Source: Ceriagrion tenellum (Eukaryota > Arthropoda > Insecta > Odonata > Coenagrionidae). From it: a stretch of DNA of 64,000 nt. Of this stretch, positions 23,398 through 35,905 are shown in pieces; the first letter of the stretch is position 1; each line of letters opens with the position of its first letter. Position numbers and translations under genes: made by a program. The stretch lies in assembly GCA_963169105.1 (NCBI GenBank), contig OY720632.1:54531136-54595135 (forward strand), written 5' to 3'. A model generated the notes under the pieces. It did not search any database and was not told the DNA's origin. It worked only from the letters and a program-made list of their open reading frames with translations.

Positions 23398-24595
23398 GTA
23401 CGTTTTTTCTTCCCGTTCCATTAAGGTATTCTTATCGTTCACCCGACGAAGGTCCCGAAGAATTTATTCGGAATTCCGTGAATGGCGACGGCATACGAAA
23501 ATCTTATTTCAAAAGTTTCCCTAGCTCACTGTCTTGAGTTAGAGATAACAGTAGAAGTAGTGGCTGAATGTAGCGATCAGGATGGATATCAATCTCGACG
23601 AGCGAGCCCACTTCAGATCACAGGATAAATAAGCATCGATTATGAAAGAACTAACTGAGAAAACACTGTTAAAGTAAAATTTATACGCCTCCCTATCATT
23701 TCGGATCCGAATTAAGAATGAGCTACTTTTCTACGTGATCCATAGCAAAGTAAACAATAGTCACCTCACTCTTCTCGCTTTTCCCGAGATCACCACTTAA
23801 AGTTCAATATAACCAACCTATTCATCCCTATTTCTGCTTTTACCGTTAATTCTCGTTTCCTCTTCAATGAAATGCTTATACATGAATGATACTAAATATT
23901 GCTTACAAAGACACTTCTTGTTAACTAAAAAAACTACCAGTTACAAATATTGAAAACATTTGTTCCACTAAATGTGAATAACATAAAACAGCTGATTATA
24001 AATATTTACTCCATAACCTCAATTTAATAAATAACAAAACTTCATTGAAGTCCACAGCACTTGAGAATAAGAAAACATCTCTTGATTAATGCCTCGAATA
24101 TTTTCTTTATTCGCACATGAAAAACGTAGGCAAGCGAAACCATTATAGCTACATCAGTAAATTGGGCCATTCACTGCAATTTATAATCTCATGTTATACT
24201 ATGTACGAAAAGGGTTTATTATCCATAGATTATTCTTCGATGCCATCGATATGCTAAAAATATTAGCTTAGCATAATTTAGAAAAACTGAAAGATATTTT
24301 TATGCGTTTTTAGCGTGACCTTCCATTTGACGTAAAAGTTCAAAGTACTAGTATGGTACATCCAATCATAAATGTTAGTGATAAAAGCATAAATAATTCG
24401 CATTAATTAAGGAATTCTTTAAGCCCGAACAAATACCTACTTCTGTCAGCTTCGGACAGTATTTTAACGCCACAAAAGGCATTGTTTTTTTATCCCGCGC
24501 TCACCGAGAGAGAAAGCCCAAATTCAACCTCGCTGTCTTCCCTTCTCAATAATGTTTGCCGATGTCCTTCTTACGTTCTAATTTATTCATACGAT
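23398..24595. other. AT-rich gene-free stretch
   Basis: No gene, RNA or repeat recognised. Confidence 0.5.
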
Positions 24596-26230
24596 TTACG
24601 TGAACAGACGTAAAGTTTCAGCCGTGAACCCGAGACAGTTCACCGAACGGCGATGTTGTGTGCTCCTGATGACATCTCCCCCTGTGCGACCACCGTCGAC
24701 CCTTACCCAACCCCTCGCCCTCGCCCTCCGCACTCGCCCTCCGCACCTTCCTCCTCTCCCCTGCCTCGACTCAGCGCCAATTTAGAAGGACGACCATCCC
24801 TCTTACAATCGTCCTCCCCCTTTGGCAGGACTACAAAAACCCCTTCACTTCATCACTCCTTTCCTCACTTCCACTAAGTTCCCTTTTTTTATTTCCGTCC
24901 TCTCTCCCCTCCTCTCCGTAATTCTTTTTCCTCCTCCACACCTTCCCTCTCCTCAACTCGCACGCCTTCCTCCAGTTCCTTCTCTGTCCTCCTTCATTGC
25001 GGCTTCTCTCTCTCTCCCCTCATGTCGTATCGTGGAAGCCGGGGCCGAAGGGAGCTATGGCAAAGCATGAGAATCCAGCCGCGTCTCGTTGCCATGGTGA
25101 CTGCGTTTACGACCCCTCACCCCTTCCCTTCCCCCCCCTCTCTTCCCTAAGTTCCGTTCTCCTAACTCTGAGAGGCACTCTCTCATCCCCACCCCCATCT
25201 ATTCCCTTCCTTCCTTTAGCCCCCCTTACCGCCCCCTCTCGCACCCCCCCCCTCGAAACCCTCTCTTATTCTCGCCGGGCCCGCCCTTGCCCAAACTTTT
25301 CTTCCACCCTGCCCATTTCGTTGAATCACCCGTAGCTTTCCAAAAAGTCTTGCTCTCCCTCTCCTCTTCGCCGACCACCCACCCACCCCCTTCCTTCCTA
25401 CTTCTCTCTTGCTTCTAGTCTTTACACCCCTTCCTTATTTCCCCCCTCCCTCCCCGTCCCTCTTCATCTTTTATGCCCTCCCTCCAACCCTCAAACGCCC
25501 TCCTCCCCATCTAAGAACCCTTCGTCGCGGCCCTATTCTCTCCCCATTGAACCTACACACGCCCGCGTCACCCTGCCCGCCCCCTCTTCCCTCACATACA
25601 CACACACTCCTTTTGTTCTCCCGTTTTCCCACCCGCCCCCTAACCTCATTTCCTCTCTCCGTACAATAACACCTGCCCTTGCCACTTCTCTCTCTCTCTG
25701 CACCATCACCAGGCTTCCGACCCCAAGCCCCTCCTCTCCCGCTTTAAACCCCTTATTCCCTCCCGCCACCATTCCTGCTTCTATCCTCCACTCCCCACAC
25801 CCAGCATCACCACTTCCGAGTGGTGGGACCCTCTCTTTCTCTCTCCCTTTGCCTCCTCCTCCTTCCTCATACGCCCACCCATCAGATCCGCCTCCATCAA
25901 CGGGGCTCTCTCTCATTGAAGTTTCCAGGCAATCATCCTCGAGTCCCACATACCGCCTACCCCCCGCACGTAACCTTTCCTCCCACCCTCTCCCTCTATC
26001 TATCTATCACCACCCCCACAGTTCTACCTTTCCTACACCCTCCCCTATCCTACCACCCCTTTCCCCCTGTCCTTGCTCTTTAGTGCGTATATATAACCCC
26101 GCCAGCAATCGTTTGCTTCGAAGAGTTTCTCTCAGTCCTCTCCCTAGTCTTCATTTTTCGAACGTTTTGGTTTTTTTCCCTCATCTTCTTGAGATAACAC
26201 TCAAGGGAATCCTTTCCTAGAGTGATCTCT
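24596..26230. other. Long pyrimidine-rich island
   Basis: One of the longest CT-rich tracts in the window (about 24690-26160), with CpG throughout and a less skewed segment at 25030-25110 that contains an X-box motif. Open frames of up to 138 codons on both strands are low-complexity. A TATATATAA lies at 26088. Confidence 0.6.
25088..25101. promoter_or_regulatory. RFX-type X-box motif
   Basis: GTTGCCATGGTGAC matches the imperfect-palindrome RFX consensus GTTGCCATGGCAAC at 12 of 14 positions. It sits in a short unskewed segment of a CT-rich island. RFX factors control ciliary and other genes in animals. One motif alone is weak evidence for function. Confidence 0.35.
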
Positions 26231-27295
26231 TTGCGGTCGAAAAAGGTAATACGCCGAGTCATGCGGCGTGTTGATTTTTTTTGCTTTGACTCGGAGGGAT
26301 TATAAATCGGAGGAGGGTTAAAATTGAGAAAAAAGTCGTCCTTGTACGAAATTCGTTAGGCCATGAAAGTCTACCAGTCCATCAAAACTTCTTCCACGAG
26401 CAGCGGACTCATCTAATCTGAGACAATTACTGTCTATATCTTGAAGAGAACTCCCCTGGCAAGGCTAGGAAACTTTGGGCATTGGAAGAAGACAATTCAA
26501 CAAGGAAGATTTGTTCCAAGGTTAAAGAAATGCATGTTGAGTGTAGCAAGTTTTTACATGTATCATTACAGATTTTAAGATACCACTTCATTAGGACTCT
26601 GGTAAAAAATGTACTTATGTTTCTTCCTGTGATTAGAACAATTCTCGTAACGATTTTAATTATTTACCTGCAGTAACAAAGTCTGAGCATTTAGACTTAG
26701 GAGAGACCCGAAAGACTATCAAATAACATCCCATAAACGTCATTATAAAGCATTTATTAATTTATGCCACAGTGATTATCATGATTGAAATATGATGAAA
26801 CCGCTGTATTGTTTGATAAATAAATTTTTCCAGGTGATATTAAAAACATTCAATGATCAGTTATCATTTTCCTCGTCATCATGATATTGTTAAGTTACCA
26901 AAACATATGATACCAAAATAAATATTATTTTATATGTGGTACTACGCGGTTGAAGTGATCATGGAATAGTACTCTCGGTGTAATTTTAGTCTCGTTGATG
27001 AAAAATAATAGAACAATTTAAGAACCCATCGCTGCCATAATTAAGGGGATACAACGATGGGAAACTAGATTGGAAGGTTGAATGGTTTACTTCATGTTAT
27101 ACCTTGGAGGTATAACTTGTAATATTCAGCAGCAGAGATGTTTTGAGTGAGCACCTTCACATTCAACTTCTCATTTCATGCAATTATTATGACGGCAATA
27201 ACAATCAGCTTCAAAGCCAGCAGTGAGACGAAACCTAGCATCGTTAATTTGATACTTGCTCCCGCAGACAACTGCTACCCTATAATCGAGCGAGC
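26231..27295. other. AT-rich gene-free stretch
   Basis: No feature recognised; the frame at 26482-26676 is short and hydrophobic with no family match. Confidence 0.45.
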
Positions 27296-27720
27296 ACCAC
27301 GGAAGGGATAATTCCGTATTGGTCATGCTTCCCTTTATCTCAAAGCACCCTCCCGTCCGTACAATCAAGAGAGCAACCCTTCCAGCGACTTCCCCATGGG
27401 GGCAACTCCCTGCGTTGAATGTCTCAATCCCACGGGCAGATCTCATCAGCAGGCATCATAGCGGCCGGCCCTGCTCGTCCACTCCCCCATCGATGCCGTC
27501 TATGGGCGCTCCTATGCATCACCTATTGTGTCAGGCCACCCGCTTACCCTCCTCTCCTTTCCCCACCAAACCCAGTCCATTCTGTAGTCCGACACTTGCC
27601 CAACTCCACCAAACCGGAAGCCGAGACATTTCCTCTCCTCAATGGCACGTTATCCTATCCATCGCAGCAATAAAGGCGAGAGAAGGCCAGAGAATGGGGT
27701 GCGGTGGTCTCGTCACGGGT
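27296..27720. other. Moderately GC-rich, weakly skewed island
   Basis: CpG-containing sequence with mild C excess. The 169-codon frame at 27319-27828 continues into AT-rich DNA, has no domain and is Pro/Ser-rich at first. It is probably not coding. Confidence 0.35.
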
Positions 27721-28965
27721 GTAAATAAACTTTTGAATTTAAGGGTTAAACTATCTTTAAATTTTCCCATTTCATCTCCAATCGAAATAATAGTACATGA
27801 TTTTACTACTGATAAAGCCGTAGTATAAAAAAATGTTATCGTATACCGTCCAGAGGCAATGCAGATGTTTCACCATTCAAAAAGGTGAATGCTTATGTTT
27901 ATCAACGAACAAATTTACTTAACAATAGATCCTTATACGAAAGGCTTGCGCGGAAATAACTAGATCTCACACCTTTCTCAACCGAATACATAGTTATAAT
28001 CCTCAGTCCAGCCATATTATTGAGGAGTACATCAATAGAATAAATTACATTCGTTTAATACAACGTGGTACACGCAAATTTAAACCTGATTTTAAATACA
28101 ATGATGGGGTTCACAAGTCAAAAATTTTGTACACGAATCCAGTAAATGAGGTAGGTGTGTCATGCAGGCTTCAAAAATGACTTTGCACGTATTTTCTTTT
28201 GAATTCAAGCATTCATTCTTTGAATCTCATTATTCCTTGTAGATTGAGACATACAAAGAGTAGGTATAAGTCACACGCTCAGAATACCTTTTAAAACCTG
28301 GTATCGCATTGAATGCATCTTTATATTAATTAAATAAAGTTTACAAGGCATTTAATTTTATTAATGACTTGAAAATAGACAAAAGCGTAAATTTAGAATA
28401 AAGGGAAAATACAAAGAGTTTAATTGCCAATAACAAGTTCAAATGATGGCTTTCAACTTTTTAATTAGTACTTTTACAAGCCAATGTCAAAATCCACTCA
28501 AATGCAGAAGCTATCACAAATAAAAGGCATGAAAGAAAAACATGCAAGGAAAAATGTAAGACATACATATTGTCAGCGAAGCCGTGACACAAATCAGGGA
28601 AAATGCAGATGCGAAATAATTACTGTAGTACCTTGCATTCCTCATAGCTCTTTTAGAATCTAAAAGTTATTTTATATAGGACCCTATAACAAGTGGTGCT
28701 AATGTATTTCGGGAAATACTGATATTTCTTGACAAAAGACTAAACATCTATGAAAATTATTATTATCGTCTTCCCTATGGTTTGTACTAAATAACTATTT
28801 TTTATAACGAAATCATAGCTTCGAGAACATAAAGTAGGTGATCAATCACAGAGAGATGAGAGGGAGCTAAAAATATGACATCGCAAACAAATTAGATTCC
28901 AGAGAAGCGATTCACCCAAAAAGTAACGAGTGCCTGAATACAGATATGGATGCCTGGGAACGTTA
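27721..28965. other. AT-rich gene-free stretch
   Basis: No open frame over 60 codons and no repeat recognised. Confidence 0.5.
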
Positions 28966-30210
28966 AAATTTCCGTCCCCCTCCCCCCACTTCCCACTTCA
29001 AACCCTTTCCTACCGAAATTATAACGTCCACGTCAATAAGTATTTGCTCCCCTTCCCCGGCCATCACACGTGATTCCTCGACGAATATCCATTCTTTATT
29101 TTAGGAAATGGATCCGTTTATCATCTCGTTAGAGCCGAGCCCTTTACCAGCCAACTACTACCATCCCCACCCGTCCAGAAACCATCAGCAATCTAACCAA
29201 ACGGAGGCTACTTAACCCTCTCCCCTCTTTTATCGGCAGAGCACCACTCTATCCCAGGAAAGAGGAGAGCGGCGATCAAGTGGCGGTCCAATCAGACGAG
29301 AACAAACCGCTCAACCCCCCTGGTCTGCACCACCCAAACCATTCACTATGAAACCCCTTCCCCCGAAGCCAACCCCCCGGAAAAACCGTTTCCAGCCGTA
29401 TATCCTCCTCCAAGCCGCCACCCCTTTAATCCCCAGCCCTCAATCCCACCACTCGACAAAAAAATAAAGGTGAGCGGGGAAGGGGGTGAATCGTCCATCT
29501 CCACCCCTACAGCACCCCACCTCCCGTCTCCAAACTGCACACACAAACCATTACCTCGTGGCAATCCTGCAAGACGCATGCGCTCCTCTCGTTCGAATCA
29601 CCCTCACCATCCTCTTCTCTCTCTTGCTCCGTCCTCATCGCCACCCCCTTCTCCTCCCACCTCCAATCTTCCCGAACCACCTCGCTCCTTATATCCCAAA
29701 TCCTGAGAGAACTAATTTCCTGTTATTCCCTCCAATCTCCTTTTCCTCCACCTTACCAACTACTCACTTAGACTCGCACCCCCACCTGGTTTCCCACCCT
29801 CTCGTCTCTCACGGTCTCGCTCTCTTTCTAACCCCTGCTCCAACGCGCCCCCCTGATGATGGCATCTTGGTGCCAAGGAAAGCAACTGCGGGGAGGGGTG
29901 GCGGATTGAGAGGAGGGTGGAGGTGCACGTCGGAGGGAAGCGAATCAAGACATCTCATTTCGGAGAGCTCTTTCTCACGCTCCCCTTCCTCCCATTTGTG
30001 AGTGCACAAACCTTTCCATCCCTTCTCTCTCTCTCTCTTTCTGAGGACAACGACCATCGACACAATCCGGCCCCAATCACGGGGTGGATTCCGACGAAAA
30101 GAGAGAGAATTGACTTTGTTTCTAGGAGATCGGAAAATTGGTTGGCCTATCCTGATTGCCTCAGACGATCACCAAAGTGAGCCCAAGCCTTCAGAAATCG
30201 AAAGGCGATA
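28966..30210. other. Pyrimidine-rich island
   Basis: CT-rich from about 28970 to 29850 with CpG, a short G-rich block at 29885-29945, then CT again to about 30050. The 171-codon frame at 29486-30001 is low-complexity and compositional. Confidence 0.55.
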
Positions 30211-31375
30211 GCTTTTACTGCCGCACAAAGAATAGTGAAGCCATCCAAAAATGACCTTAAAAAGATGAAGCTAAACTATTCTTGAGATAAAAAAAAAACA
30301 ATGATCTATATCTGTTTCAAAATTATAACTTTTAATGACACAGACAAGGGCAATTTATGTGTGGAATTGATTGCATAATATCAAATGAATATAAGTGTTC
30401 AGAAGACGTTCAGTTCAGATAGAACTCGATGAAAATAATCCCTGAATATGAACAACTACTGCAGCTTTATGGTAATCTACTCTAAAATAGTAGAGCACAT
30501 ATGAGCGCGATCCTTCAAATTATCAGGTAATGATCTTCTCCTGACTGACCCAAGCCAAATAAATATCCCCATTCCCGTCCACATTTCGTGGCACTCTTGG
30601 GATTTTCATCCCTTATTACCGCTCTTATCTTTAGCACAGCCCTAAATTCACACCCAGCTGTATAGAGTGATAAGGCATACGGATTTGGGCAAACGCAAAC
30701 AACCACTCTCCGGAACAAAAGGCACGTTCTTTCAGACGGCTCAATCTTGAGATGCAGTGACCATGAACGCTCGGCTAATATTGCAGCTTTTATAGTAAGT
30801 ATCCCTTAGAACAAACAGAAACAAGGTCGGAATGAGAGGGGCTTAACGATCTGCAAAGAAATACAGCAGGATTGCTTTTATTTACATAATGCAGGAGAGG
30901 TTTTTGTGTAAACATCCTAGCTCTACTATACTCAAAGAAAAAAAGTAGTTAATGAGTAATGTTTAGCATAGTTCCAGTCAATGGTGTTCAATCTTCAACC
31001 CGACGTATATAGGATATATACCGAAGACTGTGCTTTACCCATTCACTCCACATTTGATAGAAGTTCACATTCCCCTTTTATCTCGCACAAATCTTTTAGT
31101 GCTCCAGCACAATTGAGAGCAATCGCAGTCTGAAGTAAGTGATCACAGTTTTCTTCTGATCATTTCAGTTCACAAAATTTATTCATAAGAGATCTCAAAT
31201 GTAAACGATGTGCGCATAAAATATCTGAAGTCTCTGTATGATATCTTTTATTCATTCGGATATTTTTTCCTCTTGATCTATGGCTACGTCCCCATAAAAA
31301 ATTCATTCCTGAATGCTTGCGTATTAAGTATTCGCGTCCTGGGATTTTTATTCCCCATCCTTTATCTCCGGGAAA
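30211..31375. other. AT-rich gene-free stretch
   Basis: No gene or repeat recognised. Confidence 0.45.
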
Positions 31376-32135
31376 ACTTCTACTCACCCCACCCAAGTTC
31401 CAGGAACATGGCTAAACCCCAAATTATGATCCTTGCGGTTGGCAGCTCCCACCAATGGTGGTGGTCCAATCTGCTTTCCCACCCCAACCTCGACCTCCAT
31501 CTATCCAACCCCCTCCCCTCTCTCCGGCTTCGCCCATCCACCAAAGAAACCCAACAATCCACATCCTCCTTCTCCCCTCACTATGAACGCGCACAACATC
31601 CTCCATACTCTCGATTCGGTAAAGCGGTCTGTTCCCCTCCTGAATGCGGTGATTACCGAAAAGAGGCGGGAAATGGGAGGGCAGAGAAGTGTGGGGAAAC
31701 ATTGTCGCGTGAAATGGGTAGAGGGATGAGGAAGGAGGAGGGGGGAGGGAAGTGGCGGGTCGATGGACGGGTGAGAGAAATTGGGATATTTTTGAGGAAA
31801 GGGGGAAAGGGGCTCGAAGGAATGGAAGGGGTGGTGGTTGAGGGGAGGTTTTCGGAGGTTAATAAGCGGGCGAACGCGGTCGACCGACTGAGATGCCGTA
31901 AAGAGTTCCCGAGGAAATTTCCGAGGAGGAAGAAAGGATAGGTGTTTGGGAGGGACGACGAGGAAAGTTGGAAAAGGTGGAAGTTTTGGAACGGGGAACA
32001 TAAGAAATGAGGCGTTAGCGGGGAGAAAAGGAGAGGGAGGGAGAGTAGGTGAGGGCCGGTAGAATTGTAAGGGAGCAGTGGCGGGGGACAGAGAGAAAAC
32101 AGGGAAGGGGTGACCGCAGAAACTCTTTTGCGTTA
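31376..32135. other. GC island with C-to-G strand switch
   Basis: The plus strand is CT-rich from about 31380 to 31610 and GA/G-rich from about 31650 to 32130, switching at about 31630. Frames of 243 codons (plus, 31210-31941) and 232 codons (minus, 31501-32199) overlap across it and both are low-complexity. This mutual overlap shows that composition, not coding, keeps them open. Confidence 0.6.
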
Positions 32136-33198
32136 TTCGAGTCTTCATTGGGTAGAACGTGGTTTCAGAATTTGGAGAGCTATGCAAATGGCTTGGCATT
32201 ATTATGCTTACCTAGATTATTTTCTTTCAGACCTAAGAGTTGTTTCTTAGTGGAATGAGCTCAACGATAAGTGAAACAAATTTTCAGTAACTTCCTTGGC
32301 ACACGGGTACTTTTTCCGTTTTCATGTCGTGGATTTTATCATGAGGAATATGAAATCTTTCTGCTTATTAAGCGTCAGATTTAATGATTTGTTACCAACC
32401 TGCTTTGTAGAAGATTATATGGTGCGTGCTCTGTTTCTTGTTAATTAATCCAATGAGACCTCATATCTTCAGTCAGGACCTTGAAAGATAGAAGAACAGC
32501 AATTTATATCATGTCGCTAGAAAATGGATTTAAGGGCGTACTAATTATAATGGAGTCGATAAAGATTTAAAATGCAACTTTTACGGATAGGAGAAATCGT
32601 GCAATAAATATGTTTATAGATGTATTCGCCAGTGACAAGTGATAACATGTCCACACATGTCGATGAAAAATACTGAGGTAACAACAAAATGGTTACCTAA
32701 CGTATTTCTCAATTTGAAAATGTGAGTATAAATTCTGCGAGTTGCCATGGAAAATTACAGAGAATATTTTATATTTTAATAATATCTACTAAATATTTTT
32801 ATTCTTATATCAAAATACTTTTCATATTTAATGCCTAAGCAATCCGGCGTTGCAAAATTATGACACCACAACTGTCCATCCAACTTTTTAAGGTTGGGAT
32901 TGTTTAAAAAACAAAATTTCATTTGTGATGTACCTGCAAGTTACAAAAATAAAGGTGTATAATTAAAATTAAGTTTTATAGTCCCAGGAAATCGGAGAAT
33001 AAAAAACACCATCACTGGAACACTGAAAGTAAATGGCAACTTTTTTACAATTACTTAACTAATAGATAAGTATTGGCTCAAGAATTTTTATAATTGATAA
33101 TTATAAGATTGAAATTTTTAAAAATTTACGTGAATTTTAACTTCATGGCCAGAAGTAAGCAAGAATATGAAAAACAATAAACCACTGGTATTATTACA
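32136..33198. other. AT-rich gene-free stretch
   Basis: Very AT-rich with no open frame of note. No repeat recognised before the MITE. Confidence 0.5.
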
Positions 33199-33200
33199 TA

Positions 33201-33450
33201 TGAGGACCCCAGAAGTCAAGGGGTCTAAGTAACAAAATCGTGTTTTTGAGAAAACTTAAGTCAAAGTTGAAAATTTTTGGAACAACCCACTAAGTAGTTA
33301 TGAGGCATTACCATAGATAGCACAACCTGTCAAGAAAATCGCTTGGATCGCTTTTCCAACTGAAAGATTTATATTTTCACATCCCATTTCTGTACCTAAC
33401 TAATTTTTTTCAAAAATGTCACTTAGACACCTTGACTTCTGGGGTCCACA
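33201..33450. mobile_element. MITE with 34-bp TIRs, copy 1 (mariner-like)
   Basis: A 250-base non-coding element. The left end (TGAGGACCCCAGAAGTCAAG...) and the reverse complement of the right end (TGTGGACCCCAGAAGTCAAG...) match at about 31 of 34 positions. TA flanks both ends (33199-33200 and 33451-33452), the target duplication typical of Tc1/mariner transposons. A second copy at 58494-58738 shares about 88 percent identity along its whole length (29 mismatches plus a 5-base gap by hand alignment). It has no open frame, so it would depend on a transposase encoded elsewhere. Superfamily assignment rests only on the TA duplication and is an inference. Confidence 0.85.
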
Positions 33451-33452
33451 TA

Positions 33453-34915
33453 TAAAGTACCAATACTGTTAACAAAGAGGAAAATGTAATGTATTATTTC
33501 GATAGTTATAAATAAAAAAGGAGTGACACACTTGTTTAACGATAGAATTATAAGCTACCCTACGGATTAACAACCAGATATATAACTACTAATCCTTTTA
33601 ATTCATAGATGGAAGAGAAGGTGTTTACTAAGTTTAAAATTTAACTTTGGATATGAAACTAACAATTAATCAACCTTTTAAACGAGCTTTCTTTAAAGTA
33701 AATTTTTGCCGGTACATGTAATCTAGAAAAGTAGACTTACTATTACATTTGGTAAAATCATAGGAAACGTTCACACAAGTTTGGAAAGTTATTGCGGGTT
33801 ACATAATATTTGCATCCTTTAAATATCGATGGTTTACGTGCTTTAAGATAACAGGAGGTAAAGCCATGCTAAGGATAACTTAAAATTGGATCCCAAAGAA
33901 GGTCTCAATGTTCAAAGAGAAAACGAATGGTAAACGGACCATTTGTATTTGTGCTAAAATCTGATGGGTAAAAATTAACCTAATTCACCTTTACGCTATT
34001 TCTCGTTTCATAGTTTTTGATATATTGCAGTTATAGTTAAATATGATTCCAAACTCGAGCAAAGACTCGGTTTAAAGCATTTCATACCAAAACTTAAATC
34101 ATTTTTTAAAATACCGAAGTGTGCGACGTTCGTTGAACTCTAGCAATCATTTCTTGTCTGGTAAACCAATTGTTGAAAACAAAAGGAAATTCCTCGGTGA
34201 GGAAGCAAACCTCTTAGAGAGGGCAATGAGTTCCGCAACAAATGATGTATATATTGAAATTTTAAAAAACATTTCTTTTTTTGTTTTCTTTCCCCGAAGT
34301 TTCAATAAAATATATCCTGAAGAACTTTCTATGAAAAATAGACCACCACTTCTATTAAAGGTATGCAATCAACTGATGCGATAACGCGAGATGATTAGTA
34401 GAAATATTATAATGGCTTGGTTGATAGAACTAAGGCTTTGAATTGTATCATTCAATGCACACAATATCTCCATATATATGTTTTTCAAATAATATCATGA
34501 TTATTATTTTATATAAATCTTCATATTTTAATATGGCATAAAAATAGAGTGCTTTTGTATTTATGATTTGCAATTGGTACTTAGAGACTTTTGCAGTTGA
34601 CTAGTCCTTAAGGAGAAATGACAGTCTATACTTGTGAGCTATTATTTTTATAATTGCAAGGTAATAATAACAGTAGCACACTATTTTATCTCCTTCATGA
34701 AGTCGCTGGTAAAATTATGTGTTTAATAAAGTGAATTTACTTTCCATAGACATATGCTGTATGACTTTTATGCTCACCATGTTACTATTGGTTTTTGAAA
34801 ATATTATAAAAATACAACATGGAGATATTTAAATGGCCGGCTATATCAACTACAATACAGAAAAGAGAGAAGTTTAGAGCCAAAATGAACATAAAGAATG
34901 TAATGTAAAAATGCT
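33453..34915. other. AT-rich gene-free stretch
   Basis: The 87-codon frame at 34121-34384 has no domain I know and lies opposite another frame of similar length. No repeat recognised. Confidence 0.45.
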
Positions 34916-35580
34916 TGAAGAACCAGATAGCAGCTTTCGGGCGCGCAGAGAAGTCGAAGACACTCTCCTGCGCATACACATTGCAAGATTACCGCGCGTT
35001 TTCCCATAAGAAGTATAAAAAATGGAGAGTGTCTGAAGGAGCGTCTCCATCCAATATTTTAGACAGCCGTGACCACCTCGGCTTCACCAGTGAGTGGGGA
35101 ATCGGCCCGTCTCCCCACAGTTGGGCGGTCCCGTGTAATCTTCCCACATCTGGTTGGATATCCGGAGAGAGGCCAGAGGGAGGAGGTGGGGGGAGGAAAA
35201 GATATGAGGAGGAGGACGAGGACGGGAGGTATGGAAGGAATTCCATGGGGGGAGACAGAGAGAGGAAGATACGGTGAGGCTCGCGGAGAGAGAGGAGAAA
35301 TTTAGAGGTAATGGCGGGTAATGGAGTGAGTTGGAGCCAGCGACAGACAGAGATACGAGGACGTAGAAAGATGAGCATAATATGGAAAAGAAATGAGCCT
35401 ACAAGACGAGAAAAGGAGAGAGAAAAGTGTAAGACGGGAGATGTTCTAGATGGCTTGGAGAAAAGTCGAGGAGATGTTGTCGTTTCCCTCGGAAAATTTT
35501 ACTCTCTGAACACTCGTATATTTCACGCCAGCCTCGAGATACAATGCACCTACTTTGTGCTTCAAACCCCTATTTAAATG
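34916..35580. other. GA/G-rich island
   Basis: Mixed GC-rich to 35160, then GA-rich on the plus strand to about 35480. Frames of 78-129 codons on both strands overlap and are compositional. Confidence 0.5.
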
Positions 35581-35749
35581 CAAAGCAAACTTCATTACAG
35601 TACCAGGGTACCATTCTTGGGTCTATGATGGACACCAAATATAGTTTTATCTGTGCCTTTTGAAAGCAGCGAGGTAGAAAACTTTGATGGATAATCTCAA
35701 AATGACCAAAGCATTGGATTGCAGCCAGGAGTCAAGATAGAAAACCAGG
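35581..35749. other. AT-rich spacer
   Basis: Nothing recognised. Confidence 0.4.
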
Positions 35750-35905
35750 CTCTGTTTGCTAGGTATATTGTGCGCTGGCCTGTTAAACTCAGTAGAAACG
35801 AGTTCAAGCCTCACCTCATCCCAGTCAATGTGGTGAGCAAGCCCCGGTGTTAAGTCTTCGCGTAAGTCTGATTTATATCCATAAAGAGTCGAAGGTTTAA
35901 TGTTT
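35750..35905 (+). repeat. Possible tRNA-derived SINE remnant
   Basis: GCGCTGGCCTGTTAAAC resembles a tRNA anticodon arm (GTT-like). It is followed 20 bases later by GTTCAAGCC (35802-35810), a full match to the pol III B-box GTTCRANNC. About 95 bases of tRNA-unrelated sequence with CAAGCCCCGG follow. No good acceptor-stem pairing is visible, so an intact tRNA is unlikely. A SINE-like dispersed repeat is the best guess; no second copy was found in the window. Confidence 0.35.

Noticed and set aside
26088..26246. TATATATAA, then TCAGTC at 26132-26137, then a GTAATA donor near 26246
   Set aside because: The TATA box lies about 46 bases upstream of the initiator instead of about 30, and the order can arise by chance in a CT-rich tract.
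31210..32199. Opposed frames of 243 and 232 codons
   Set aside because: They overlap on opposite strands across a CT-to-GA switch and are both low-complexity, so neither is credible as a gene.
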